From Acidobacteriota bacterium (GTDB lineage: Bacteria > Acidobacteriota > Terriglobia > Bryobacterales > Bryobacteraceae), in assembly GCA_026394095.1 (NCBI GenBank), contig JAPKYY010000125.1, positions 1 through 9,170 of the forward strand: a stretch of DNA of 9,170 nucleotides, in the 5' to 3' direction. The notes under the pieces are model-generated. The model made no database searches, was not told where the DNA came from, and worked only from the letters and a program-made list of their open reading frames with translations. Below, piece by piece: positions 1 through 6,519 of this stretch. Position 1 is the first letter of the stretch. Every line of letters begins with the position of its first letter. The position numbers and the translations under genes are program-made.

Positions 1-1071
1 CTCCAATTCTTTCAGATAGGCCTCGGCTCCGTTGTTTTTGACGTAGGCGTCGGGGTCTTGGCCCCCGGGCAATGAACAGACTCGAATCTGCAGACTCTCT
101 TCAAGCAGTATCTGAATGCTGCGCTCGGTGGCATTGGCTCCCGCATTGTCAGGATCAAAATTCACAAGAACACGGTCAGCGTGACGCTTGATCGATCGCA
201 CCTGCTGACTGGTAAGCGCTGTTCCACAACTAGCGACAACTTCTTTGATACCGGCCGCGTGCACCCCGATCACGTCCATGTAGCCTTCCACCAGCACCAT
301 GCGCCCGGTCTTGCGTGCCCCCTCACGGGCGTGGTGCAGATTGTAGAGAACATGACTCTTGCGATAGATCGGCGTCTCCGGTGAGTTCAGGTACTTCGGC
401 TGGTCATCACCGAGACTGCGCCCCCCGAAGGCAATCACCTTGCCGCTCTCGTTCCAAATTGGAAACATTAGCCGGTTGCGAAAGCGGTCAAAGAATCCAT
501 TGCCTTCATTGCGCCGCAGACAAAGGCCAGACTCTTCGAGCAATGCCTCTTCTACTCCCTGCCGCTGAAAAAGACGAGTCAATCCGCCCGACGGATCGCT
601 GAAGCCCAGACAGAATTCCTCCGCCAGTTTCTGCCCAAGCCCCCGTTGCTTCAGATATGTGCGCGCAGGCTCACCGGCATCGGAATACAAAACATCGCGA
701 AAATGTTTTGCCGCGATTTCGTGCAGATCCTGCAACGAGGCTTTCTTGCGGCTGGCCGGGTCAAAGTCGGGCTTCGGTGCAGGCATCGGAATGCCATTCT
801 TCTCGGCCAACAACTTCATCGCCTCAAAGAAGCCCAGCCCTTCGATCTCCATCACGAAGCTGAAGACATCGCCACCCTTGGCGCAACCAAAGCACTTGAA
901 GAACTGCCTGTCGGCATGTACGTAAAAGCTCGGCGTCTTCTCGTTATGAAAAGGACAAAGCCCGCGATAGCGAGCACTCCCGCCCAGCTTCTGCAGGCGG
1001 ATGTAATCCCCGATCACACGCACTATGTCGACCGAGTTCTTCAGCGTATCTTTGAATTCAAAACTGCTCAC
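1..1071 (-). CDS. dnaG: DNA primase DnaG (3' end outside window)
   Basis: DnaG makes the RNA primers that start Okazaki fragments at the replication fork, working with the replicative helicase. The first 357 residues are present. An N-terminal zinc ribbon shows C39, H42, C60 and C63, nearly the same positions as in the E. coli enzyme. The catalytic core follows, with RNRLMFPIW near residues 198-206, then the TOPRIM motifs EGYMDV (E262) and FDPDNAG (D306, D308), which match the metal-binding acidic residues of the family. The C-terminal helicase-binding domain lies beyond the left edge. The GTG start at 1071 places the zinc finger in its normal register and is preceded by GGGAG four bases upstream. 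It overlaps the stop of the upstream peptidase as GTGA, so translational coupling is likely. No defect is visible in the part present. Confidence 0.97.
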   Translation of the reverse strand, partial: MSSFEFKDTLKNSVDIVRVIGDYIRLQKLGGSARYRGLCPFHNEKTPSFYVHADRQFFKCFGCAKGGDVFSFVMEIEGLGFFEAMKLLAEKNGIPMPAPKPDFDPASRKKASLQDLHEIAAKHFRDVLYSDAGEPARTYLKQRGLGQKLAEEFCLGFSDPSGGLTRLFQRQGVEEALLEESGLCLRRNEGNGFFDRFRNRLMFPIWNESGKVIAFGGRSLGDDQPKYLNSPETPIYRKSHVLYNLHHAREGARKTGRMVLVEGYMDVIGVHAAGIKEVVASCGTALTSQQVRSIKRHADRVLVNFDPDNAGANATERSIQILLEESLQIRVCSLPGGQDPDAYVKNNGAEAYLKELE

Positions 1072-2405
1072 TTTTCTCCCAGCCGCTCAAAGTATCGCGC
1101 AATCGCTTCGATGCCTCGGTAGACGTTCGGCAGATAGACCTTCTCATTTGGTGCGTGCAGATTGTCGTCTGGCAAACCAAAGCCAGTCATCACACTCGGA
1201 ACCCCCAGTACATCCTTGAAAAGACCAACGATCGGAATGGATCCGCCACTGCGGGTAAAGACCGTCTTCTGGCCGAAGATCTCGGCCATAGCCCCGGCAG
1301 CTTCTCTGACGAAGGGGTTGGCCGGGTCCACCACGCTGGCAGGAGCCTTGCCAAGAACCTTCAGGCTGGTACGGACGCCTTCGAGCGCCTGAGCCGCAAT
1401 CGCTTCACTCAATAACTTCGCGATGCGATCCGGGTCCTGTCCAGGCGCTAAACGACAGCTCAGCTTTACAACCGCAGTGCAGGGGATTACCGTCTTTGAA
1501 CCCTCGCCCGTGAAGCCACCACCAATCCCGTGGATCTCCAGCGTAGGCCTAGCCCATAGCCGCTGGAAGAGCCCGAAACCCTGCTCACCATGCAACGCGA
1601 ATACCTTGGCCTCTTCCTGCCGGTAGGCATCCATGTCAAAAGGCAAAGCAGCCCAGCTTTGTTCTTCCTCTGCCGTCGGTGGAATCACATCGTCATCAAA
1701 TCCGGGAATCAGGAAGTTTCCGTTTTTATCTTTGAGCGAGGAAACAATCCGCGCGGCTGCCTCGATCGCATTGGGCACACCGCCGCCGTAGACGCCAGAA
1801 TGCAGATCCACTTCACCCGTTGTGACATGCAATTCCGCATAGACAATTCCGCGCAGCCCAACACAAATAGTCGGCAATTCCGGGGCGAACATTTCGGTGT
1901 CACAAATCAGGGCTGCGTCGCATTTCAGTTCATCCGTATGCGACCGCAAATATGCCGAAACATGATCCCCACCAGATTCTTCTTCACCTTCAAACAGGAA
2001 GCGGACGTTTACCGGCAGTGGCTTCCCTGCCCTCAAGAAATGCTGCACCGCGCGAATCAGAATAATCGCCAGGCCCTTGTCATCGGCTGCCCCGCGGGCA
2101 TACAAATTGTCACCAAGGACGGTCGGCTCAAAAGGCGGCGTCCGCCAAAGTTCAAGTGGCTCTGCCGGCTGCACATCATAGTGGCCGTAGCAAAGCAAAG
2201 TGGGCTTGCCTGGAGCATGCAGCCATTCGCCATAAACCAGCGGATGCCCTTCCCCTTCGATCACTCGCACAGCTTCAAGCCCAGCCGCTTCAAAAAGTTC
2301 CCGCGTAAACTCAGCCGCCTTGCGCACCTCGCCCGCAGCCTCGGGATTTGAGCTCACGCTCGCAATGCGCAGCCACGCCTTCAAATCATTCAGGACTTCT
2401 TCCAT
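1068..2405 (-). CDS. M20-family metallodipeptidase
   Basis: A 445-residue di-zinc peptidase of the M20 family, closest in motif layout to the carnosinase/Cys-Gly dipeptidase group; it probably hydrolyses dipeptides in the cytoplasm. Visible motifs are GHYDVQP (H75, D77), RGAADDKG (bridging D108), EGEEESG (catalytic E142, metal ligand E143), a CDTE segment (D169), DLHSGVYGG (H202, typical of the dimerisation lid) and a C-terminal HAPNEK (H417). All expected metal and catalytic positions appear intact. No signal peptide is seen. A longer reading frame reaches 2438, but the ATG at 2405 is preferred: GGAGG lies four bases upstream, and the protein then begins with the family-like helix MEEVLNDLKAWLRI. 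The start overlaps the IscU-like gene by 16 bases and the stop overlaps the dnaG start by 4. The exact substrate cannot be told. Confidence 0.95.
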   Translation of the reverse strand: MEEVLNDLKAWLRIASVSSNPEAAGEVRKAAEFTRELFEAAGLEAVRVIEGEGHPLVYGEWLHAPGKPTLLCYGHYDVQPAEPLELWRTPPFEPTVLGDNLYARGAADDKGLAIILIRAVQHFLRAGKPLPVNVRFLFEGEEESGGDHVSAYLRSHTDELKCDAALICDTEMFAPELPTICVGLRGIVYAELHVTTGEVDLHSGVYGGGVPNAIEAAARIVSSLKDKNGNFLIPGFDDDVIPPTAEEEQSWAALPFDMDAYRQEEAKVFALHGEQGFGLFQRLWARPTLEIHGIGGGFTGEGSKTVIPCTAVVKLSCRLAPGQDPDRIAKLLSEAIAAQALEGVRTSLKVLGKAPASVVDPANPFVREAAGAMAEIFGQKTVFTRSGGSIPIVGLFKDVLGVPSVMTGFGLPDDNLHAPNEKVYLPNVYRGIEAIARYFERLGEK

Positions 2406-2752
2406 TCTGCCTCCAACTTTTTCACCACATCGGCACACAATACTGCGGCATGCTTGGATTCCTGGATCAACCCGCCCACTGCTGCTTCCACCTCTGCGGC
2501 ACGAATGCCCGCAAGTTCAGACAACTTCTTGCCCGATAGCAACTCCGTAAGCGCACTGGCACAAGCAATCGAAGCCGTGCAGCCGCGTGCCAGAAAACGA
2601 ATCTCTGAGATTCGTTCGTCGCTGCAAATCACTGTCACTCGCAACTGGTCTCCACACACCGGGTTTTCGCACGACACGCGATGGGTTGGCGAGTCAAGCT
2701 CTCCTGCGTTTCGGGGATTGGCAAAGTGATCTAGAAGCTCGGGGCTATACAA
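2390..2752 (-). CDS. IscU/NifU-like iron-sulfur scaffold protein
   Basis: A 120-residue protein of the IscU/SufU/NifU N-terminal family, which assembles Fe-S clusters and hands them to apoproteins in the cytoplasm. The start YSPELLDHFANPRNAG is characteristic. ENPVCGD supplies C33 and D35, and ARGCTAS supplies C58; these match the first two cluster-ligand cysteines and the nearby aspartate of IscU. The third position is odd: where IscU has HC followed by S-x-L-A, this protein reads KHAAVLCAD. Alanine 102 sits at the ligand position and a cysteine (C106) sits four residues later. The start is TTG at 2752, because no ATG or GTG lies in frame before the upstream stop; the ribosome site is weak. 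The gene heads the cluster with the peptidase and dnaG. No cysteine desulfurase is present, so the role could be cluster scaffolding or transfer. Confidence 0.9.
   Translation of the reverse strand: MYSPELLDHFANPRNAGELDSPTHRVSCENPVCGDQLRVTVICSDERISEIRFLARGCTASIACASALTELLSGKKLSELAGIRAAEVEAAVGGLIQESKHAAVLCADVVKKLEAEWKKS
2410..2414 (-). promoter_or_regulatory. Ribosome binding site of the M20 peptidase
   Basis: GGAGG on the minus strand, four bases before the ATG at 2405 and inside the end of the IscU-like gene. It decides the peptidase start in favour of 2405 over the in-frame codon at 2438, which has no such signal. Confidence 0.6.
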
Positions 2753-2796
2753 GGTAGCTCTATTTTCGCCGATTCAGTGCTCTCAGGTGTAAGCTA
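2753..2796. promoter_or_regulatory. 44-bp divergent intergenic region
   Basis: This gap separates the start codons of the IscU-like gene (minus) and the Nudix gene (plus). It is too short for two independent full promoters plus leaders, so at least one promoter must reach into coding sequence. I see no convincing -35/-10 pair in either direction. The ribosome site AGGTG at 2785-2789, seven bases before the Nudix ATG, is the only clear element. Confidence 0.35.
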
Positions 2797-3207
2797 ATGA
2801 GATTCATGGCGAAAGTAGTTGCCGTCGTGGCTGGAGTTGTAACCCACGCCGGAAAAATATTGATCGGGCAACGCAAGCGCAACGACTGGCACGGCCTCAA
2901 GTGGGAATTCCCCGGTGGCAAGATCGAGCCAGGTGAGGCGCCAGAGGCTGCCCTTGCTCGTGAACTTCGCGAAGAACTGGGCATCGAAGCCATCATTGGC
3001 GATGTCTTGCAGCGCTACCAGTTCAGCTACAACGAACGGCCGCCGGTAGAACTGGTCTTCTACAACGTCATCAACTTTACGGGCGTCCCCGTAAATTATG
3101 AGTTCGAACAAATTCTCTGGGCCGATGCGCTCAGCCTGCCGGACTACGATTTTCTTGAAGGTGACCGCGAGTTTATCGATTGGCTTTCAGCCCGGGCTAA
3201 AGAATAA
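2797..3207 (+). CDS. MutT-like Nudix hydrolase
   Basis: A 136-residue Nudix hydrolase that cleaves nucleoside diphosphate derivatives; its MutT-like form suggests removal of oxidised or non-canonical (d)NTPs from the nucleotide pool. The full Nudix box G-x5-E-x7-REL-x-EE-x-GI runs from G41 to I63, with the metal-binding glutamates E56, E59 and E60 present. The preceding WEFPGGK (residues 37-42) and the short length are typical of MutT-type enzymes rather than ADP-ribose or Ap4A hydrolases. The start at 2797 has AGGTG seven bases upstream; an in-frame ATG at 2806 is a weaker alternative. The gene stands alone on the plus strand, divergent from the IscU-like gene, and its stop lies three bases from the stop of the convergent permease. 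Substrate cannot be fixed from sequence. Confidence 0.92.
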   Translation: MRFMAKVVAVVAGVVTHAGKILIGQRKRNDWHGLKWEFPGGKIEPGEAPEAALARELREELGIEAIIGDVLQRYQFSYNERPPVELVFYNVINFTGVPVNYEFEQILWADALSLPDYDFLEGDREFIDWLSARAKE

Positions 3208-3210
3208 TCC

Positions 3211-4254
3211 CTATTCGTACCGCAAGGCTTCAACCGGATCGAGCCGTGCCGCCTTGTTGGCCGGCCAGATCCCGAAGAACAAGCCAATCCCGACGCTGAC
3301 AACCACTCCCGTTCCTGCTGCCCAAAGAGGCACGCTCATCGGCAACTCCGGAAATACAAACCCGCCCAGCACGGGAATCAACCAACCCACCGCCATTCCG
3401 AGCAAGCCACCAAGAAAGGTCAACACGACGGCCTCGGTCATGAACTGCGTGATGATCTCCATGCGCCTCTCGTCGTACTTCACACGCCGCTCCTGCCTCA
3501 GCACTCCCCGCACTTCATCCATTGCAGCAGGCAATTGCCCCTTCATTGGTTTCACAAAGAGCATGTGCTCCTCAGCAGCAGGCTGAAACTTGCGCATGCT
3601 CCAGTAAGGCATCACCAGACGATTGTCCCGGCCGCCCGGCTCACCGGCGGAAGACTTCTTCATCACCCCGATCACTTCCATCTTTTGCCCTTCTACATCC
3701 ACCCATTTACCGGACGGATCAGAACTGGCAAAGAGCCCCTTCCAGACATCCTCACCCAGCACGACAACCCGCGCCCGGTGCTGATTGTCGATCTCGCTGA
3801 AGAATCGCCCGTGGATCAATTCCACTTGCCAGACATCGGCATAGCTCGAGTCGGCACCCCACATATCAAGCCCCGCGTAGTCATTGGCCTGATAGCGGAT
3901 CTTTTGAACTCCACGCCAGGGCAGAAGCCCGGCGGTCACTTTGTCTACATGAGGGCAGCGTTCGCGAATCGCTTGCGCCTGCTCAAATGTGATCGGCTTG
4001 CGCATTCGCTCCTCTGCACTGCGATTGCCAAACCGCGGCCCCACCGCAAACTTGAACACCACCATCGTGTCTGATCCGAAAGTCCGCATCGCATTGGCAA
4101 AGGCGGCATCCATACCGGTAATAATCGAACCCACACCGATAATCGTCCCCGTGCCAATGATCACACCCAGCACTGTCAGAAACGATCGCAGCTTATAGCT
4201 GCGAAGCGTATCAAAGGCCATACCGACACTGGACCAGAACAAAGAACTGAACAT
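3211..4254 (-). CDS. MacB/FtsX-type ABC permease, internally shortened
   Basis: A 347-residue inner-membrane permease of the MacB/FtsX family, which couples cytoplasmic ATP hydrolysis to work in the periplasm. It has an N-terminal transmembrane helix (about 24-48), a periplasmic MacB-type domain with FSEIDNQ near 152-158 and a GVMKK segment near 196-200, then two hydrophobic helices (about 273-300 and 310-330) and the usual C-terminal PANKAARLDPVEALRYE. Compared with its upstream neighbour it lacks about 64 residues. After KYDE (259-262) it jumps directly to RRMEIITQFMTEA (263-275), missing TM2 and the cytoplasmic ER-x-x-EIG-x-RK-x-LGA helix that normally contacts the ATPase. The reading frame stays open, so this is an in-frame loss. 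The ATG at 4254 follows GGAGAG by seven bases and lies three bases after the upstream stop. It may be inactive, or form an unusual heteromer. Confidence 0.9.
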   Translation of the reverse strand: MFSSLFWSSVGMAFDTLRSYKLRSFLTVLGVIIGTGTIIGVGSIITGMDAAFANAMRTFGSDTMVVFKFAVGPRFGNRSAEERMRKPITFEQAQAIRERCPHVDKVTAGLLPWRGVQKIRYQANDYAGLDMWGADSSYADVWQVELIHGRFFSEIDNQHRARVVVLGEDVWKGLFASSDPSGKWVDVEGQKMEVIGVMKKSSAGEPGGRDNRLVMPYWSMRKFQPAAEEHMLFVKPMKGQLPAAMDEVRGVLRQERRVKYDERRMEIITQFMTEAVVLTFLGGLLGMAVGWLIPVLGGFVFPELPMSVPLWAAGTGVVVSVGIGLFFGIWPANKAARLDPVEALRYE

Positions 4255-4257
4255 CGC

Positions 4258-5505
4258 TTATCTCTCCACTCGCAACGCTTCAATAGGATCGAGCTTGGAA
4301 GCTTGCCTCGCGGGATAAATCCCAAAGAAAAGCCCCACCGTCATCGACAGCCCAACGCCGAGAGCGATGCTGCCAAGAGGCATCGACATCGGCACAGGCG
4401 TCAAACTCCGAATGGCCACGGCGAAGACCCACGCAATCGCAACACCGAAGACTCCTCCACTGGCCGACAGCACTGCGCTCTCCACCAGAAACTGATTCAG
4501 GATGTCCGCCCGGCGCGCCCCCAGGCTCTTGCGGATGCCGATCTCCTGCGTGCGTTCACTCACCACCGCCAGCATGATGTTCATGATCACCACCCCGCCC
4601 ACCACCATAAAGACACTCACCACCGCAATCGCCGTCGCCGCAATCGCACCGGTCATCTGGCTCCAGGCCGTCGACAGCGAGTCAGAGTTGAAGATGGCAA
4701 AATTGTCTTCTTTGCCGGGCGTCAGTTGGCGGAAGGAACGAATCAGCGTCCGAACCTCGTCCTGAGCCTGCATCAACTTGTCGTGCCCAACGGCAACTAC
4801 CGAGTAGCTGATTCCTTTGCGGGCACCATAGCTCTTGAAGTAGGTCTCCGCAGGAATGGTTACAAAACTGTCCCGGGTCTGCCCGAACACACTGCCCTTT
4901 GCCTTGGCCACCCCCACCACTTCATAAGGCCTTCCGTCCACCATCACGCGCTTCCCGATTGCATCGACATTCGGAAACCAGCGGTCCTTCAAATCATGGC
5001 CAAGAACGGCAACCATCAAGTGGCGCTGGTTATCGATCTCACTCAGATACCGGCCGCTCTCAGTTTGTGTGTTTTCAATAGCAGCAAGGTTGGGCGTCCC
5101 GCCCTCGATCATGACGCCATCGATACGGTCTCCATCGAATACCACAGGGCCACGACGTGAAACCTGCAACGCAATCTCTTTCACCAGCCGCGCATTGGCT
5201 TTAACGAATTCGTATTCCTCACGACGCAATTCCGGATTCTTCCGCAACAATTCCAGATACTTCTTGGCATCCCAATCCACAATGAAAGCCATCCTTACAA
5301 CCCGGAATCCGTCAGCCCCCATATCGCTGACTTTTTCTGCAATGTAGACGTCCATGCCGTGAATCAAACTCATCACCGCAATCAGCGTAGTTGTGGCGAG
5401 AATAATTCCAAGCAGGGTAAGGAAACTCCGCAGCATGCTCGAGCGCAAGCTGGAAAGCGCAACTCGTACCGCCTCAAAAAATGCATTGCTCCGCTGGTTG
5501 GTCAT
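4258..5505 (-). CDS. MacB/FtsX-type ABC transporter permease, full length
   Basis: A 415-residue inner-membrane permease with the complete four-helix MacB/FtsX plan. TM1 is at about 26-48, the large periplasmic domain at about 50-285 (with LSEIDNQ near 154-160), and TM2 at about 287-315. The cytoplasmic helix SERTQEIGIRKSLGARR spans 316-332, TM3 is at about 340-365, TM4 at about 378-398, and the C-terminal PARQASKLDPIEALRVE closes the protein. Such permeases act as mechanotransmitters or efflux components with a separate ATPase and often a membrane-fusion protein; neither is encoded within this window. The ATG at 5505 has no good ribosome site and lies 17 bases after the hydrolase stop, so expression may rely on read-through translation from upstream. 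It shares architecture and motifs with the downstream permease, suggesting a tandem duplication. Confidence 0.93.
   Translation of the reverse strand: MTNQRSNAFFEAVRVALSSLRSSMLRSFLTLLGIILATTTLIAVMSLIHGMDVYIAEKVSDMGADGFRVVRMAFIVDWDAKKYLELLRKNPELRREEYEFVKANARLVKEIALQVSRRGPVVFDGDRIDGVMIEGGTPNLAAIENTQTESGRYLSEIDNQRHLMVAVLGHDLKDRWFPNVDAIGKRVMVDGRPYEVVGVAKAKGSVFGQTRDSFVTIPAETYFKSYGARKGISYSVVAVGHDKLMQAQDEVRTLIRSFRQLTPGKEDNFAIFNSDSLSTAWSQMTGAIAATAIAVVSVFMVVGGVVIMNIMLAVVSERTQEIGIRKSLGARRADILNQFLVESAVLSASGGVFGVAIAWVFAVAIRSLTPVPMSMPLGSIALGVGLSMTVGLFFGIYPARQASKLDPIEALRVER
4262..4267 (-). promoter_or_regulatory. Ribosome binding site of the second permease
   Basis: GGAGAG on the minus strand ends seven bases before the ATG at 4254 and lies in the last codons of the upstream permease. 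It indicates coupled translation of the two permeases. Confidence 0.6.
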
Positions 5506-5514
5506 TCAGCGAAG

Positions 5515-5524
5515 GATACGTATC
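5515..5524. repeat. 10-bp perfect palindrome GATACGTATC
   Basis: The palindrome occupies most of the short gap between the hydrolase stop (5523-5525) and the first permease start. It could be an operator half-site pair, but one palindrome of this length can arise by chance and no second copy was noticed. Confidence 0.2.
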
Positions 5525-6491
5525 AGCTCCGGCCTAAGTTCCCGGCAATCCAGTCTCCCGCGCATTCTTCAGCCCAAAATCGCGCCGGACCACGCGAAAG
5601 AAAGCCCACATGCCCGCCATGCTGGGTCAAAATCAATCTCAGATTCGGATTCTTTTCTGGTGCCGCCTTCTCATAAACCCAGGCTGGTATCAGCGGATCG
5701 TCTGCGGAGTGAATTAAAAGCCCGGGAACCGAAATTGTTTGTAAGAAAGCCTGGCTCGATTGCGTCCCATAATAGCCGGCTGCGTCTCCGAATCCGAATG
5801 CCTTCGAGGTGAACTTGTCGTCAAACTCAAGAACACTCTTCACTTGATCCAGCCCATCCAAAGGAAAAATCGCCGGGAACTCTGCGGCCCGCCGGCGGTA
5901 GCGCGCCTTCAGGCGCTAAATAAACTTATTCGAATAAATGAAATTTCGTTTCTCTTGCATCCGAAGGCAACACGCCATCAGATCCAGTGGAGTCGAGACA
6001 CTCACAACACCGGCAATCCCAAGGTCCTTCGCCCGCGCCCCCAATTCACCGGCCAACTTCAAAACAACATTGCCACCCAGCGAATAGCCCATCAGAAAAA
6101 TCGGCCCCCGCCCAGCCGCATGCAGCCCCTTAACGATTCGCAACATGTCACTCGTCAGCCCCGCATGATAAAGCGTTGGAGCAAGCCCCTCTGTCCCCCC
6201 ACACGTGCGCATGTTCAGCCGGTGTACGCGCAGTCCACGAAGCAAGGCCGCCTGCGCCATGCTCTTCATATAGCCAGACTCGTGAGAGCCCTCCAGCCCA
6301 TGCAACACAATCAATTCACCGCGCACCGGGCCTTCAGGCTCATGCCGCAACGCGAGCACCTGAACATCAGGCTCTGTGCGATGAAGATCGCGCGTGGCAG
6401 GAAAACGCAGTTCGTCCAGATTGCGTGGCCAGAAGTTGGAGGCGATCGTGGTTAGATCGCCATTTCGAAACAAAGGATTGAAAGAGTGCAA
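5523..6491 (-). pseudogene. YheT-like alpha/beta hydrolase interrupted by in-frame TAG
   Basis: A 322-codon alpha/beta-hydrolase frame of the YheT type (putative esterase), broken once. Codons 1-191 carry the oxyanion-type HGLEGS (64-69) and the nucleophile elbow GYSLGG (S137). A TAG at 5918-5916 replaces codon 192. The same frame then continues without any shift through RLKARYRRRAAEFP to the family region with HSADDP (D264 or D265, the acid) and TQHGGHVGF (H294, the base), stopping at 5523. A terminated product would lack two of the three catalytic residues. One base change, for example CAG to TAG, explains the break, so it is recent, suppressed or a sequence error. The start is TTG at 6491, with AGAAGAG directly before it, giving the family-like FNPLFRNGDLTTIA N-terminus. 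It lies 20 bases after the GAF-ANTAR gene and 17 bases before the permeases. Confidence 0.85.
5903..5916 (-). other. Hairpin abutting the in-frame TAG
   Basis: On the minus strand GCGCC-TGAA-GGCGC forms a five-pair all-GC stem with a four-base loop. Its first base is the G of the TAG codon. It lies in the interrupted hydrolase, so it may simply reflect coding sequence. No U-run follows, so it is not a standard terminator, and it sits closer to the stop codon than typical recoding structures. Confidence 0.3.
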
Positions 6492-6504
6492 CTCTTCTAG
6501 GCTA

Positions 6505-6519
6505 AGGCCAATTAGGCCT
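6505..6519 (-). other. Small hairpin over the GAF-ANTAR stop codon
   Basis: AGGCC-TAATT-GGCCT gives a five-pair stem with a five-base loop that contains the regulator's TAA stop. It lies just before the hydrolase start and could affect coupling between the two genes. The loop is not the six-base loop of known ANTAR targets and no U-run follows, so a regulatory role is speculative. Confidence 0.25.

Noticed and set aside
1590..2351. Plus-strand open frame of 253 codons opposite the M20 peptidase
   Set aside because: Low-complexity basic composition and no family signature; the opposite strand has all M20 metal-binding motifs.
2718..2751. TTGGCA and TATACA as a promoter for the Nudix gene
   Set aside because: The spacing is 22 bases, well beyond the usual 16-18, and neither box is supported by other evidence.
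3189..3198. AGCCCGGGCT palindrome as a bidirectional terminator
   Set aside because: A hairpin would have only a three-pair stem with a four-base loop, is flanked by a mismatch and is not followed by a U-run on either strand.
4303..5160. Long plus-strand open frame of 285 codons antisense to the full-length permease
   Set aside because: Its translation is rich in His, Arg, Pro and Asn with no recognisable fold, and it lies entirely opposite a well-supported gene with conserved permease motifs.
5861..5918. Frameshift as the cause of the broken hydrolase
   Set aside because: Codon-by-codon reading shows both halves share one frame, separated by TAG and 18 sense codons that continue the family sequence.
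5903..5918. Selenocysteine or pyrrolysine recoding at the TAG
   Set aside because: Bacterial selenocysteine uses TGA, the hairpin overlaps the stop codon itself instead of lying at the usual distance, and no recoding gene is seen in this window. It cannot be excluded without the genome.
5760..6455. Plus-strand open frame spanning the hydrolase interruption, considered as the real gene here
   Set aside because: No recognisable domain, while the minus strand shows the nucleophile, acid and base motifs of an alpha/beta hydrolase in one frame.
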